A stretch of 34,358 bases of DNA, taken from assembly GCA_021297795.1 (NCBI GenBank), contig JAJTGL010000065.1, forward strand, positions 1 through 34,358. The letters run 5' to 3'. Under the pieces are notes generated by a model, which did no database searches, had not been told where the DNA came from, and saw only the letters and a program-made list of their open reading frames with translations. Within the stretch, counting starts at the first letter, position 1; each line of letters opens with the position of its first letter. A program made the position numbers and the translations under genes. The stretch is from Planctomycetaceae bacterium. GTDB lineage: Bacteria; Planctomycetota; Phycisphaerae; Phycisphaerales; SM1A02. Positions 1 to 8,896 of this stretch are shown here, in pieces.

Positions 1-980
1 GCGTAGCGGACGAGGAGATCCTCGATCGCGTCGCGGTCGGGGCTCTCGCCAAGCACCGGAATCGCGCGGATCGCGTCGAACGACACATCCCCGAGCAGCC
101 CGCGCGCGACGTCCGGCACGCGGCCCTTGCCGCGCGTGAAGGCACGGCTTGCGAGGAGCTGCGCGAGGACGGTCCGCCAGCGACCCTTCGCCTTCGCCTT
201 GTTGACCTGCACGTCCTCGAGGCGCGCGTAGACCGCCTGTCGGAGGAGGCGTTCCTGTTTGGCGAGCACGGGCCCAAGCGGCATGTGCTCGAGCTCGCCG
301 GGGAGCGCCGAGAAGAGGAGCGCCACCAGTTCGCGGAAGCGCGTGGCGCGCACCTCCGCGAGCTTCGCGCGTCCGAGGCTCGCCGCCACCCACGCGAGTC
401 CATCGAAGCGATCGCGGAAGGTCAGGTCGCCGCGCGACAGGTGTGTGTCCACCGCGTGCGCGAGCGTATCAAGCTCGCCATCCTTCGCTCCCATCGCGTC
501 GGCGAGCATCGCGGTGTAGGTCGCGAGGCGCGTCTCGGGCACGGCGCGCGTCATCCGATCGATCTCGGGTACGTGCGTGCGCAGCTCGGCGCCTTTGTTC
601 TCACGGACGCTTTGACACGCGAAACTGATCCCGACGCGCGTGCGGCGATCGTCGGGCACCGGCACGAACGGGAACATCTGGCACGCGATCGGCTTCTCGG
701 CGAAACCGTAGTCCTTGTGGATCCGGCAGAGGCCGTCTTCCATGAGGAAGACGCACGCGCCATCCTCGCGCTGCCGGAGGTACGTCACGCCTCGGAACTC
801 GGCCGTCACCGGCATCCCGAGCTTCGACTCCCAGTCCTGCGCGCGCAGCTTCTCGAGATCGGCGGGCCGCAGCTGCACGGTGAAGTCCCGGCAGCAGTTG
901 CCGCAGCCGTGGCAGCTGTAGCGCTGCCCGGGCACGGGCAGCACGACAAGCGGGAGGGCGATGGGCTTTGAATCGCTCAC
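1..980 (-). CDS. YkgJ-family Cys-cluster protein (3' end beyond left edge)
   Basis: About 326 codons are visible and no stop is reached at the left edge, so the C-terminus is missing. Near the N-terminus (residues 23-30) it reads CHGCGNCC, the C-x2-C-x2-CC cluster of the YkgJ/UPF0153 family, thought to bind zinc or an Fe-S centre. Further conserved cysteines follow in CVFLMEDGLCRIHKDYG and IACQMFPF, also typical of the family. The rest of the chain is Arg/Ala/Leu-rich and I recognise no second domain. The start is a GTG whose bases overlap the stop of the upstream gene (GTGA, 978-980), so translation is probably coupled to the flippase-like gene. The biochemical role of the family is not established; a metal-dependent modification or electron-transfer role is inference. 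Family assignment is firm, function is not. Confidence 0.85.
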   Translation of the reverse strand, partial: MSDSKPIALPLVVLPVPGQRYSCHGCGNCCRDFTVQLRPADLEKLRAQDWESKLGMPVTAEFRGVTYLRQREDGACVFLMEDGLCRIHKDYGFAEKPIACQMFPFVPVPDDRRTRVGISFACQSVRENKGAELRTHVPEIDRMTRAVPETRLATYTAMLADAMGAKDGELDTLAHAVDTHLSRGDLTFRDRFDGLAWVAASLGRAKLAEVRATRFRELVALLFSALPGELEHMPLGPVLAKQERLLRQAVYARLEDVQVNKAKAKGRWRTVLAQLLASRAFTRGKGRVPDVARGLLGDVSFDAIRAIPVLGESPDRDAIEDLLVRY

Positions 981-2002
981 GGTCGAGACGTGGAGGGTAG
1001 GGAGGCGGAGGCCCCGGCGTCGTGGTCGCGCGACTTCGCGGCCCGGCGGATCGCCAGCACGCACCAGATCGAGCCGAGCACGCCGAGCGGGATCGTGAGG
1101 ATCGCCTCGCCCGCACTCTCGAGCAGCGCCAGCTGCGAGGTGAGCGTGTCGAGTTCCTCGGGGGTGGCGGCTCCGGTCACGATGTAGGGTGCGACGATCG
1201 CGACGAACGCCTCGCGCCAGCCGATCCGACCGAGCGGGTTGCCCGCGCCGAGGATCGCGACGCCGGCGAGGAGCGCCGCCTGCGCGGGGTTGAGCGACAC
1301 GCCGACGATCTTCGCGGCCGCCCACATGCGCAGCGTCCACATCGCGACGTCGATCGTGCGGAAGACGAGGCCGCCGGCGAGGGCGCGCGGGTCGTTGAGC
1401 GCGCGCTCGCCGCCCTTGAGTAGGCGGCGGAGGACCGGTGACCGGCCGACGAGGATCGTCAGGGCGCCCCCGGCGACGACGCACGCACCGTAGGTCGCGA
1501 ACCACATCCAGTCGAGCGCCAGTTCGCCGCGACCGGCGGGGATCTGCACGAGTCCGGCGGCGATCGCCGAGGCGAGCGTCCCGAGTGTTACGATCGCGAC
1601 GCCTGCGATCCATGCGCCGATCTCGGTGCCCGACATACGGTCGACGCGCCAGTGGAAGACGCAGCGCAGGAAGAGCCCGAGCCGCACGGGCGCGTAGTTG
1701 AAGAGCGAGGCCATCAGGTTGACCGACTGCGTCTCGACGAGTCCGATCGGACGTATCGGTCGCACGATCGCCCAGAAGGTGAGGCCGGAGCAGACGATCG
1801 AGCCGAGGGTCGCGAGGAGAAGGATCGCGACGAGCGAACCCTCGGCGTTGCGCAGCTTCTCGAGGCCGGCGCCGCCGTCGGCGAACGCACTCTGCGCACA
1901 CCAGACGACGAGCGCGCATCCGACGACGAAACCCGCGACCTGCATCGCGATCTTGAGCCGCGAGGGGCGCTTTGGCGTATCGCTTGGTGCGGCGTCGCTC
2001 AC
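977..2002 (-). CDS. Flippase-like integral membrane protein (LPG synthase TM / UPF0104-like)
   Basis: A 341-residue polytopic protein with about eight hydrophobic segments. The first spans roughly residues 15-35. A conserved-looking stretch near the middle (ASLFNYAPVRLGLFLR) resembles the SxxxNxxxPxRxGE/xxR signature of the lysylphosphatidylglycerol synthetase transmembrane region (AglD/YbhN, UPF0104). These proteins often sit beside family-2 glycosyltransferases acting on polyprenyl-phosphate sugars, as here. The likely role is movement or transfer of a lipid-linked intermediate across the inner membrane; that is inferred from family and neighbour. The GTG start at 2000-2002 overlaps the glycosyltransferase stop (GTGA) and the stop overlaps the next start in the same way, so three genes form a tight minus-strand unit. 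An upstream in-frame extension exists but would run into the glycosyltransferase. Confidence 0.75.
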   Translation of the reverse strand: MSDAAPSDTPKRPSRLKIAMQVAGFVVGCALVVWCAQSAFADGGAGLEKLRNAEGSLVAILLLATLGSIVCSGLTFWAIVRPIRPIGLVETQSVNLMASLFNYAPVRLGLFLRCVFHWRVDRMSGTEIGAWIAGVAIVTLGTLASAIAAGLVQIPAGRGELALDWMWFATYGACVVAGGALTILVGRSPVLRRLLKGGERALNDPRALAGGLVFRTIDVAMWTLRMWAAAKIVGVSLNPAQAALLAGVAILGAGNPLGRIGWREAFVAIVAPYIVTGAATPEELDTLTSQLALLESAGEAILTIPLGVLGSIWCVLAIRRAAKSRDHDAGASASLPSTSRP

Positions 2003-2751
2003 GCGGGCGAGTGTACCGCGTGCGCCAAGCGCTTCGTGCGGCGGCGTTCGCGCCAGAGGACGACGAAGACCCGGAGCCCGTCCTTCATGCGGATCTTCTT
2101 GCCTTCCTCGAACGATCGCGGCGCGTACGAACAGGGGGCCTCCGCGACGCGCAGTCCGCGCCGCGCGCATGCGGCGACGATCTGCGGTTCGATGCCGAAG
2201 CGCTCCTCGTCGAGGTCGCCGATGATCCTGCGCAGCGCGGGCACCGAGAAGAGCTTGAGGCAGCACTCCATGTCGCGGACACGGAGGCCCGTGACGAGGT
2301 TACTTGAGAGTGTGAGGAACCCGTTCAGCAGTCGATGCACGAAGCGCTTCGCCCCCTTCGGTGCGATCGCCCAGCGGTTGCCGAAGACGACATCGGCCTC
2401 GCCGCGCGCGACGGGGGCGAGGATGCCGGCGAAGTCCGCCGGGTCGTACTCGAGGTCCGCGTCCTGGATGATGATCGCGTCGTCGTCGCGCGCGATCGAG
2501 AGCGCGTGCGCGAAGCCGGTGCGGATCGCCGCGCCCTTGCCGCGGTTCGCCGGGTGGACGAGCGCCGTGGCAGCGCCCTCCTCGCCGAGCGCGCGCACGG
2601 TCACGGGCGTCGCATCGGTGGAGCCGTCGTCGACGAGCACGATACGCGTCGTCCAACCCATGCCGGGCGATGCAGCGCGGACACGATCGACCGACGCGCG
2701 CAGCGTGTCGGGCTCGTTGTACACGGGCATGACGACATGGAGCGTCGGCAT
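1999..2751 (-). CDS. Family 2 glycosyltransferase, DPM/DPG-synthase-like
   Basis: A 250-residue GT-A fold enzyme. It opens with HVVMPVYNEPDTL, has VLVDDGSTDATP around residues 38-49 (nucleotide-sugar binding), NRGKGAAIRTGF around residue 70, and QDADLEYDP around residue 96, where the DxD-type aspartates bind the metal. The C-terminal half (FGIEPQIVAACARRGLRV, then EGKKIRMKDGLRVF) matches dolichyl/polyprenyl-phosphate mannose or glucose synthase-like proteins without the C-terminal membrane domains. It likely transfers a sugar from a nucleotide donor to polyprenyl phosphate at the cytoplasmic face; donor and acceptor are inferred. A GGGGAG Shine-Dalgarno sequence lies four bases before the ATG. 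It is first in a three-gene minus-strand unit with the flippase-like and YkgJ proteins. Confidence 0.88.
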   Translation of the reverse strand: MPTLHVVMPVYNEPDTLRASVDRVRAASPGMGWTTRIVLVDDGSTDATPVTVRALGEEGAATALVHPANRGKGAAIRTGFAHALSIARDDDAIIIQDADLEYDPADFAGILAPVARGEADVVFGNRWAIAPKGAKRFVHRLLNGFLTLSSNLVTGLRVRDMECCLKLFSVPALRRIIGDLDEERFGIEPQIVAACARRGLRVAEAPCSYAPRSFEEGKKIRMKDGLRVFVVLWRERRRTKRLAHAVHSPA

Positions 2752-2795
2752 CGGACTCCCCGGCGCGTGATCCCTCGGACCCCGTCGAACTCCGA

Positions 2796-3833
2796 TCAGC
2801 CCTGCGCCGGCGAGCCGCCGATCGAGCTGCGCATCTGCGTGTCGGCCATCAGGTTCTGCATGCGGTAGTAGTCCATGAGCCCGAGCTTGCCGGTGCGGAG
2901 GCTCTCGGCGACCGCCTTCGGAACCTCGGCCTCGGCGAGCACGACGAGCGCGCGGTTCTTCTGCGCCTCGGCCTGGTACTCGACCTCCTGCGCGACCGCG
3001 AGCGCGCGGCGCTGCTCGGCCTGTGCCTGGAAGCGCTTGGTGTCGGCCTCGGCCTGCGCGGCCTGCAGCTGGGCGCCGATGTTCTCGCCGACGTCGACGT
3101 CGGCAATGTCGATCGAGAGGATCTCGAACGCCGTTCCCGAGTCGAGGCCCTTCGCGAGCACGGTCTTCGAGATCCGGTCGGGGTTCTCGAGCACGCTCTT
3201 GTGATCCTCGGCCGAGCCGATCGTCGAGATGATGCCTTCGCCGACGCGGGCGATGATCGTCTCCTCGGTCGCGCCGCCGACGAGCCGCGAGATCGCGGTG
3301 CGCACGGTCACGCGCGCCTTCGCGCGCAGCTGGATGCCGTCCTTCGCGACGGCGTCGATCGTGGTCTTGCCGGACTGGACGCTCGGGCAGTCGATCACCT
3401 TCGGGTTCACGGAGGTCTGCACGGCGTCGAGGATGTCGCGGCCGGCGAGGTCGATCGCGGTGGCGCGGTTCCAGGGCAGCTCGATCTGCGCCTTGTCGGC
3501 CGCGATCATGGCGGCGACGACGCGGCTGATGTTGCCACGGGCGAGGTAGTGCGCCTCCATCAGGTCGGTCGGGATGTCGAGGCCGGCCTTCTTGGCGGAG
3601 ATCCGGTTGAGCACCACGACCTCGGGCGGCACCTTCCGGAGCCGCATCATGATGAGATCGAGCATGCTCACCTTGGCGTCGCTGAAGAACGCCTGGATGT
3701 AGAGCTTCAGGACTCCCAGCATCACGAAGAAGAGGAAGAGGCCGATCAGGAAGAGGATGCCGAGGAAGATCCAGAGGAGGACGGTTCCCGGGCTGACGGC
3801 CTGTGCGACGATCGAGGTCATCGGATTGGTCAT
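2796..3833 (-). CDS. floA: Flotillin-like protein FloA
   Basis: 345 residues, the usual length of FloA (YqfA/UPF0365). A strongly hydrophobic segment at about residues 15-45 anchors it in the inner membrane. An SPFH-type region follows with the family blocks [38 protein letters not shown] and [22 protein letters not shown]-terminal Ala/Glu/Gln-rich helical segment (about 250-310) fits the coiled coil used for oligomerisation. FloA scaffolds ordered membrane microdomains and affects fluidity and the assembly of membrane complexes. It follows two NfeD-family genes, the classical FloA/NfeD arrangement. The Shine-Dalgarno is AAGGAA about six bases before the ATG. A spacer of about 130 bp separates it from the short nfeD gene. 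Confidence 0.95.
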   Translation of the reverse strand: MTNPMTSIVAQAVSPGTVLLWIFLGILFLIGLFLFFVMLGVLKLYIQAFFSDAKVSMLDLIMMRLRKVPPEVVVLNRISAKKAGLDIPTDLMEAHYLARGNISRVVAAMIAADKAQIELPWNRATAIDLAGRDILDAVQTSVNPKVIDCPSVQSGKTTIDAVAKDGIQLRAKARVTVRTAISRLVGGATEETIIARVGEGIISTIGSAEDHKSVLENPDRISKTVLAKGLDSGTAFEILSIDIADVDVGENIGAQLQAAQAEADTKRFQAQAEQRRALAVAQEVEYQAEAQKNRALVVLAEAEVPKAVAESLRTGKLGLMDYYRMQNLMADTQMRSSIGGSPAQG

Positions 3834-3964
3834 CTTTCGTTCCTTTCGCTCTTCAGCAGGCGGGGTGCGTGCCCCCGGATTGAGATGGTTCGAGTCGCGG
3901 TCCCACGGCCGGGTCCGCGGACTCGCTGCTGGAAGCGTCTCGCGGTCGGGGAGGGTATCAGGGT

Positions 3965-4471
3965 TCAGCGGGCGACGCGCACCCGCAGCTGGCCTTCGCG
4001 CACCGACACGACCTCGATGGTCGTGCCTGCGTCGATGAGGTCGCCTTCCGCGCTCGCGTCGAGCCGTCGACCCTCGATCCGCACGAAGCCGGACGGACGG
4101 AGGGGGGTGATGGCCTCTCCGCGCGCCCCGACGCGCGGGAGTTGCGTCGACTCCTCGGCGATGCCGGAGCCGGTGCGGGCGGGGTCCTCGGCGGACAGCA
4201 CCATCCGGCGGCCCATCGGCGTGCGCGCGGTGAGTTTCAGTCCGAGCATCAGCATGAAGGGCGCGGCGAGCCCGTAGAGCGCGAGGAGGAACATGCCGAG
4301 CGTCGGGTCGTGCATGAACCCCAGCACGACCGAGGCGATCGCGCAGAGGACGCAGAGGATCGCGAGCAGCCCGCCCGATGGGATGACGAACTCGATGAAG
4401 AAGATGCCGAAGGCCGCGACCCCGAGAAGGATCGCGGCGATCAATGCGCCGGATGATTCCTCGCCGCTCAT
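3965..4471 (-). CDS. NfeD-family membrane protein, short form
   Basis: 168 residues. The N-terminal half has three or four hydrophobic segments (about 8-30, 33-52 and 58-85). The C-terminal part (about 110-168), with [20 protein letters not shown] followed by [12 protein letters not shown], is the soluble NfeD OB-fold. No protease domain is present, so this is the short NfeD type that partners flotillins. Its ATG overlaps the stop of the longer NfeD gene (ATGA, 4468-4471), which indicates coupled translation. With the long NfeD upstream and floA downstream it completes a three-gene operon, probably acting in membrane microdomain organisation. Confidence 0.88.
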   Translation of the reverse strand: MSGEESSGALIAAILLGVAAFGIFFIEFVIPSGGLLAILCVLCAIASVVLGFMHDPTLGMFLLALYGLAAPFMLMLGLKLTARTPMGRRMVLSAEDPARTGSGIAEESTQLPRVGARGEAITPLRPSGFVRIEGRRLDASAEGDLIDAGTTIEVVSVREGQLRVRVAR

Positions 4472-6183
4472 GGTGTGGAGTCCTTCCGTCCGCTCGATCG
4501 GTCGGTTGCGGGGTCGGTCGTGGAGTCGATCGGCTCGACGACGAGCGAGCTGCCCGCGCGACCCACGATCACGACCGTCGCTCCACGCGCGATGTAGTCA
4601 CCGGTCGACTGCGCGTCGAAGAGATCGTCTCCGAACCGCACGCGGCCGGCGGGACGAAGGTCGGAGTCGGCGATGCCGGTCATGCCGGTGCGCGGCAGGC
4701 TCGGTTCACCGCGGATCGGCACGTCGTGCGTGCCGCCGATCTCCGCCGCGAGCACGGCGCGCCGGAAGATGCTCGTCTCGCGGAACCATCGCGATGCGAA
4801 CCAGGTGAGGATGCCGCCGATCGTGATGCCGGCGACCGTGGTCGTGGATGCGGTGAGCAGGGCGGAGCGTTCGCCGGCGCTGGTGGGGTCGGAACCGGTG
4901 AAGCTCGCGATCAGTCCGAAGAGGACGCAGATCGCACCGAAGAGCCCGATGAAGCCGATGCCTGGCGTGACGAAGATCTCGACGCCGATGAGCACGATGC
5001 CGAGGAAGACGACGAGGATCTCCCACCACTCGGCCAGTCCGAGGATGCCGGGTGCACCGACGAGGAGCAGCAGTGCGCCGCCCGCGACCGCGCCCGGGAT
5101 GCCGACGCCGGGATGGAGGGCCTCGATCACGAGCGCGACGACGAAGATCGCGATCAGCAGGATGCGGATCGGCCACGACACGAGGAAGCGGACGACCGAT
5201 TCGGTCCAGCTCTCGGGGAACCTCAGGCTCTCCTTCGCGGCGAAGAACGACTCGATCTCACGGTCGTCGCGCGCGGTGGCGGACGCGAGACCCCAGCGCA
5301 GGGCCTCGTCGGACTGCGCGACGAGCAGGCGCGATGCCGAGTCGACTGTCTCGACGATGCGCCAGTCGTCACCGTCGGCGCCGCGCGAGACGAGTTCGGA
5401 GGTCGGGACGGGCCGTCGACCGCTGCCCGGGTCGGGCTTCGTGGGCGCCGTGGCGGGATCGAGTCCGAGCGCCTCGAGATCGGCGCGGTCGGCGAAACGG
5501 CGCGCTCCGTCGGAGCCGCGCTCGAGAAGCCACAGTTCGCGCTCGGTGGCGACGAACGCATGCAGAAGTCGCGGGTCGTCGCCGCGTCGCTCGGCCGCGG
5601 CATCGAGTTCATCGAGGAGCGGCGATTCCATCTTCGCGCGCTCCGCGGCGGGCAAGGGCTGAAGCCCGAGCCCGGGAAGCGCGACGATCGGCGCGGCGTC
5701 GCCGAAGACTGCTCCGGGCGCCACCACGATCTCACGGCAGGAAAGCGCGATGAAGGTGCCTGCGCTGTAGGCCTTCGGATGGATCCACGCGACGGTGTTG
5801 GCTGGCGCCTCGCTCTTGATCCGCAGGCAGATGTCGATGGTCGCGCCGACCTCGCCACCCGGGGTGTCGAGCTCGAGCACGACCGCATCGCAACCCTGCT
5901 CGCGCACGGCCTTCAGCCGCCGCTCGAGCGACCAGAGCGTGACATCGTCGATCGGCCCGGTGATGGGAAGGATGGCGACGCGCTGCGCCTGGCGACCCGC
6001 GGGCACGGGCGCCGCGCTCGTCTCGGCCTTCGGAGTCTCCACCTGGTCCGCGGCGCGAATCGAGCCCGCGCCCGAGAGGACGAGGAGCAGTGCGGCCAAG
6101 GCGCCGAGGAACCGCATGGTCGTTCCGCGCGCTCCGTGCGTCATCGTCCCTCGACCGGGTGTGGCTCGCATGCCGCCGCGCAT
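4468..6183 (-). CDS. NfeD1b-type membrane-bound Ser protease with ClpP/SppA-like domain
   Basis: 571 residues: signal or anchor segment ([14 protein letters not shown], residues 23-36), a ClpP/SppA-like protease domain (about 65-250), several transmembrane helices (about 330-470), and a C-terminal NfeD OB-fold. [17 protein letters not shown] and [11 protein letters not shown] match the protease core of long NfeD proteins such as archaeal PH1510. The likely catalytic pair is Ser140 (in YSAGT) and Lys184 (in RAKMESPLL), placed by comparison with the known Ser-Lys dyad. About 110 residues of less conserved sequence separate the protease and membrane parts. The start at 6183 is supported by a TACCAT hexamer seven bases upstream (leaderless pattern). 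The ATG at 6117, directly before the hydrophobic segment, is an alternative giving 549 residues. It is first in the nfeD-nfeD-floA operon and cleavage of membrane proteins is its expected role. Confidence 0.88.
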   Translation of the reverse strand: MRGGMRATPGRGTMTHGARGTTMRFLGALAALLLVLSGAGSIRAADQVETPKAETSAAPVPAGRQAQRVAILPITGPIDDVTLWSLERRLKAVREQGCDAVVLELDTPGGEVGATIDICLRIKSEAPANTVAWIHPKAYSAGTFIALSCREIVVAPGAVFGDAAPIVALPGLGLQPLPAAERAKMESPLLDELDAAAERRGDDPRLLHAFVATERELWLLERGSDGARRFADRADLEALGLDPATAPTKPDPGSGRRPVPTSELVSRGADGDDWRIVETVDSASRLLVAQSDEALRWGLASATARDDREIESFFAAKESLRFPESWTESVVRFLVSWPIRILLIAIFVVALVIEALHPGVGIPGAVAGGALLLLVGAPGILGLAEWWEILVVFLGIVLIGVEIFVTPGIGFIGLFGAICVLFGLIASFTGSDPTSAGERSALLTASTTTVAGITIGGILTWFASRWFRETSIFRRAVLAAEIGGTHDVPIRGEPSLPRTGMTGIADSDLRPAGRVRFGDDLFDAQSTGDYIARGATVVIVGRAGSSLVVEPIDSTTDPATDRSSGRKDSTP

Positions 6184-6190
6184 GGGCCGG

Positions 6191-6196
6191 ATGGTA
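6191..6196 (-). promoter_or_regulatory. Probable -10 element of the nfeD-floA operon (leaderless type)
   Basis: On the minus strand TACCAT is followed by seven bases and then the ATG at 6183, with no Shine-Dalgarno sequence between. The same TANNNT-N6-8-start layout occurs before maf, dnaB, dut and the first dppC-like gene. The assignment is inference from the shared spacing. Confidence 0.45.
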
Positions 6197-6206
6197 CGCG
6201 AAGCCG

Positions 6207-6246
6207 AAAAGCACCGCAGCCGACCAGTGTTTCTGGTCGGCTGCGG
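6207..6246 (-). terminator. Rho-independent terminator of the prepilin genes
   Basis: A perfect 14-bp inverted repeat (arms 6214-6227 and 6233-6246, 5-nt loop). On the minus strand it is followed after three bases by TTTT (6207-6210). It lies about 54 bp past the stop of the prepilin gene ending at 6300, correctly oriented for it, and just upstream of the nfeD promoter. A second weaker hairpin (CGGATCG/CGATCCG) sits between this one and the stop codon. Confidence 0.8.
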
Positions 6247-6299
6247 GGTGAGCGTTCTTGCGGATCGGTCTTTGCGATCCGTCGTTGCGGACCGTCAGG

Positions 6300-7154
6300 T
6301 CAGTCCCACGTGATCGTCGGCGCGCCGGCGGCGGTGACCGTCGAGATCATGGTGAGCCAGCTGTCGGCGCCGTTGGCGGCCGCGTCGTCGGCGAAGATGT
6401 TGTCGACGACCGGAACCGTCGAGCCGGTGGCCGTGAAAGTCGAGATGCCGTCCGGCTGGAACTTGTTCTCGAAGGTCACGTGGTTGTCGTTGAAGCCAAC
6501 GTTACCTTCCCACTGCTTCGCAGCCCCGTGGATCTGCAGCGTCTTCGAGGCGTTGTAGTCCGTCGGGGCGAGGCTGCCGTTCTTGACGCCACGGTTGGCG
6601 ATGACCGCGAACTTGGAGTTCTTGGTGTCCTTCCACTCCTTGACCTTGCGGGAGCCCGCGAGGTGGAGCGTGCCGTAGCTGATGTTCGACAGCGTGGTGA
6701 GATCCGACTTCATATTCGGGTCCCAGTACAGGTCGGCCGCGGCGGTGACGTTGTACGAGTCGAAGTTGTAGTTGCTGTAGGCGAGCACGTTGGTGCTGAC
6801 CTCGGCGGGCGACACCAGCGACTGCGCGTCGAACGCGCTGTTCATGATGCACACCGAGTACATGTTCGCGTGGTTGTTCTTCGAGAGGTCCTCAGCGCCG
6901 ACGCCGGGGTTGGTTCCGACGCGGTTGATGAGGCCCGGGGTCGGGTAGATGCCGTTGTAGTCGATCGACAGGGTGATGAAGCCCTTGTGGATCTGCTGCA
7001 GCTGGGTCGAGTCCTTCACGCGCTTGGTGGTCGCGCGGGCGCGGCCGAGAGCGGGGAGAAGGATCGCGAGGAGGAGGGCGATGATGCCCATGACGACGAG
7101 CAGCTCGATGAGCGTGAAGCCGCGAGTGCCGCGATGCGAGTTGAGGTTCTTCAT
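6300..7154 (-). CDS. Type II secretion/pilin-like protein with prepilin N-terminus
   Basis: 284 residues. The N-terminus has a short basic leader and then GFTLIELLVV, the class III prepilin signal: processing between Gly12 and Phe13 and Glu at +5 (Glu17), followed by a hydrophobic helix to about residue 37. The rest is a planctomycete-type pseudopilin body containing NYNFDSYN, HLAGSRK and HGAAKQWEGNVGFNDNHV, a relative of the H-X9-DG region. The upstream neighbour has matching blocks in the same order, so the two are paralogues. A GGAG Shine-Dalgarno lies nine bases before the ATG. It probably ends the transcription unit, since a strong terminator follows. It could be a minor pseudopilin or a surface filament subunit; sequence alone does not decide. 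Confidence 0.85.
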   Translation of the reverse strand: MKNLNSHRGTRGFTLIELLVVMGIIALLLAILLPALGRARATTKRVKDSTQLQQIHKGFITLSIDYNGIYPTPGLINRVGTNPGVGAEDLSKNNHANMYSVCIMNSAFDAQSLVSPAEVSTNVLAYSNYNFDSYNVTAAADLYWDPNMKSDLTTLSNISYGTLHLAGSRKVKEWKDTKNSKFAVIANRGVKNGSLAPTDYNASKTLQIHGAAKQWEGNVGFNDNHVTFENKFQPDGISTFTATGSTVPVVDNIFADDAAANGADSWLTMISTVTAAGAPTITWD

Positions 7155-7218
7155 GAAAGGATGCTCCGAAATGAGGTTCGGGGGAATGATCGTGTTGGGT
7201 TACGTCGCGACGAGGAAC

Positions 7219-8166
7219 TCAGTTCTGCGGCGTAGCGCCGTTGGTGAGCAGTTCCTTCGACTCGGCGAGGATGGTCGCGGTCGCGCCGTGGTGCATGCAG
7301 AGCCAGGTGTCGCCACCGAGGATCGCGCCGCCGCACTGGGTCGACGAGAAGTATGAGTCGACGGTGAAGAGGTTGTCCTTCTGGAGGTTGGACGAGCCGC
7401 ACTCGTACTGCACCGCGTCGGGGATGAGGCTCTTCTCGAGGCTGACGTGGTTGTCGCCGTAGCAGATGTTGCCTTCCCAGGTGTCGTCCGGCGCGTGGAA
7501 CGAGAGCGTGTAGCTCTTCGAGTAGTTGTCGCCTTGGACCTTGCCCTTGAAGGTGCCACGGTTGCCCATGATGGCACGGGTGCCGTCGGACTTGTTCGAC
7601 CAGAAGTACTTCTTGCGGTCGCCGATGAGGGCGAGGTGCGCGTACGACGCGTGCGAGACGTTGGTCGCGCCGCCGTCCGGGTTGGTGTGGATGTTCGCCT
7701 TGAAGGACGCGTCCCAGTGGAACGGACCAGAGGCGTCACCGGCCGCGCCGGGGTTGTACGAGTTGTAGTTGTAGTCGGACTTGGTCTTGACGACCGGGTT
7801 GGTCTCGACCGGCGAGGTGCAGACCTCGGGGGTGATGAAGCCCTTGGCGATCATCGAGCTGTAGAGCGCCTCGGTCTTGTTCTGGTTGGGGTTCTCCTCG
7901 CCCTGACCCGGGTAGAAGACGCCACCGACGGCCTGACGGCGGATGAGGCCGGGGATCGGGAGGCGGCCCTTGTCATCCTGGTTCGCCCAGGTGAGGAAGC
8001 CCTTGTGGAGCTGCGTGATGTTGGCGGCGTCCTGGACGGTCTTCGCCGAGCGCTGCGCCTTGCTCAGGGCCGGCAGGAGCAGGCCGATGAGGAGGGCGAT
8101 GATCGCCACGACGACGAGCAGCTCGACGAGCGTGAAGCCGTCCCTGCGATGCGAGTGATTCCGCAT
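7219..8166 (-). CDS. Type II secretion/pilin-like protein with prepilin N-terminus (paralogue)
   Basis: 315 residues from the chosen ATG at 8164-8166, which has a good Shine-Dalgarno (AGGAGA, 8175-8179) nine bases upstream. A longer reading from 8205 would prepend 13 residues and overlap a leader hairpin, so it is less likely. Prepilin cleavage is expected between Gly10 and Phe11 in RRDGFTLVELLVV, with Glu15 at +5. The body shares ordered blocks with the downstream gene: HKGFLTW, DYNYNSYN, HLALIGDRK, IMGNRG and HAPDDTWEGNICYGDNHV. This indicates a tandem duplication followed by divergence. It contains a few cysteines (for example CTSPVE and YECGSS) absent from the downstream copy. The two genes are 64 bp apart with no terminator between them and are probably co-transcribed. 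Confidence 0.85.
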   Translation of the reverse strand: MRNHSHRRDGFTLVELLVVVAIIALLIGLLLPALSKAQRSAKTVQDAANITQLHKGFLTWANQDDKGRLPIPGLIRRQAVGGVFYPGQGEENPNQNKTEALYSSMIAKGFITPEVCTSPVETNPVVKTKSDYNYNSYNPGAAGDASGPFHWDASFKANIHTNPDGGATNVSHASYAHLALIGDRKKYFWSNKSDGTRAIMGNRGTFKGKVQGDNYSKSYTLSFHAPDDTWEGNICYGDNHVSLEKSLIPDAVQYECGSSNLQKDNLFTVDSYFSSTQCGGAILGGDTWLCMHHGATATILAESKELLTNGATPQN

Positions 8167-8186
8167 GTCTTTGTCTCCTGAAAGGT

Positions 8187-8205
8187 GTGAACCAACGGGG
8201 TTCAC
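8187..8205 (-). promoter_or_regulatory. Leader hairpin just upstream of the prepilin ribosome binding site
   Basis: GTGAACC and GGTTCAC form a perfect 7-bp stem with a 5-nt loop (arms 8187-8193 and 8199-8205). It ends eight bases before the AGGAG at 8175-8179. A second perfect 7-bp stem lies at 8224-8230/8238-8244. Both would be in the 5' leader of the prepilin mRNA. They could stabilise the message or tune initiation; this is inference. Confidence 0.4.
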
Positions 8206-8406
8206 GGGTTGGGGGATGGAACGCGGCGCGAAATGAGCGCGCCGATAACGGCGATGTCGTGGTTCCCTCCGATCGCGGTGGTCTGCCGTGAAGCACGGAT
8301 GAGCCGCGGCGAAGGGGTGAGTCGGGTGATCTGGATGCAGATCCGAATCGGACTCGGGCGCGCGGGCGGTTGCGGACGGAGTCGATTCAACTCGGTCGCT
8401 CGGGCC

Positions 8407-8504
8407 CTTGATTCCTCGAACTTGATCCTTCGAGGTTGATCCCTCGAGTTTGATCCCTCGAGTTTGATCCCTCGAGGTTGATCCCTCGAGGTTGATCCCT
8501 CGAA
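8407..8504. repeat. Seven tandem copies of a 14-bp repeat
   Basis: Seven contiguous units of 14 bp, consensus KTTGATCCCTCGAG, begin at 8407, 8421, 8435, 8449, 8463, 8477 and 8491. The central copies are nearly identical and the outer ones carry one to three changes, as expected for a tandem array growing from its middle. Each unit holds the palindrome CTCGAG. The period is not a multiple of three and plus-strand readings hit TGA in the repeat, so it is unlikely to be coding. It lies in the long leader region upstream of the prepilin pair. Confidence 0.95.
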
Positions 8505-8635
8505 CCAGCTAGCTTGAGCTCCGAAGATCGGAGTCCGGGCTTCTGCTCCGGGCTTCCGCTTCGACGCTGTCGCAGCCTCGAGTGTTCGTCTTGCGATGGC
8601 AGGTGCACCAACGAGGCGGTCGATCCCGCCCGATT

Positions 8636-8657
8636 CTCCGGAAGCATTGTTCCGGAG
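8636..8657. repeat. Inverted repeat (8-bp stem)
   Basis: CTCCGGAA (8636-8643) and TTCCGGAG (8650-8657) form a perfect 8-bp stem around a 6-nt loop. Smaller perfect dyads follow, including GACCGT/ACGGTC (8698-8703/8708-8713). There is no T-tract on either strand, so this is structure of unknown role in a gene-free stretch. Confidence 0.6.
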
Positions 8658-8896
8658 CCGCCCGAACGCCCGGTCTTGACCGAGGTTCACAAGGGGTGAC
8701 CGTTGGTACGGTCTGCCATCACCGAGACGGGACGCAACTCAGAGAGCGGTCGTCAGGGCGCGCAGTCAGGTTGTCGGCGGTTGCGGCGGGAGCGTCGGGT
8801 GGCCGACAAGGAAACGAATCAGGACGGTGTGAAGAGGAGCCGGAAGAAGGATTGGCTCGACCGCGGAATAGCCGCAACCGTCAGGAAAGCAGACGC

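Noticed and set aside
4444-6558. Long plus-strand frame opposite the nfeD gene
   Set aside because: Its 704-codon reading is an antisense by-product of high G+C codon bias; the minus strand carries clear NfeD motifs.
8407-8504. CRISPR-like array
   Set aside because: The 14-bp units are contiguous with no unique spacers, and no cas gene is near.
8202-8690. Minus-strand open frame covering the 14-bp repeats
   Set aside because: It reads as a GIKLEGSNSRDQP-type repeat only because 42 bp makes three units. It has no Shine-Dalgarno, biased composition, and overlaps the prepilin leader hairpin.
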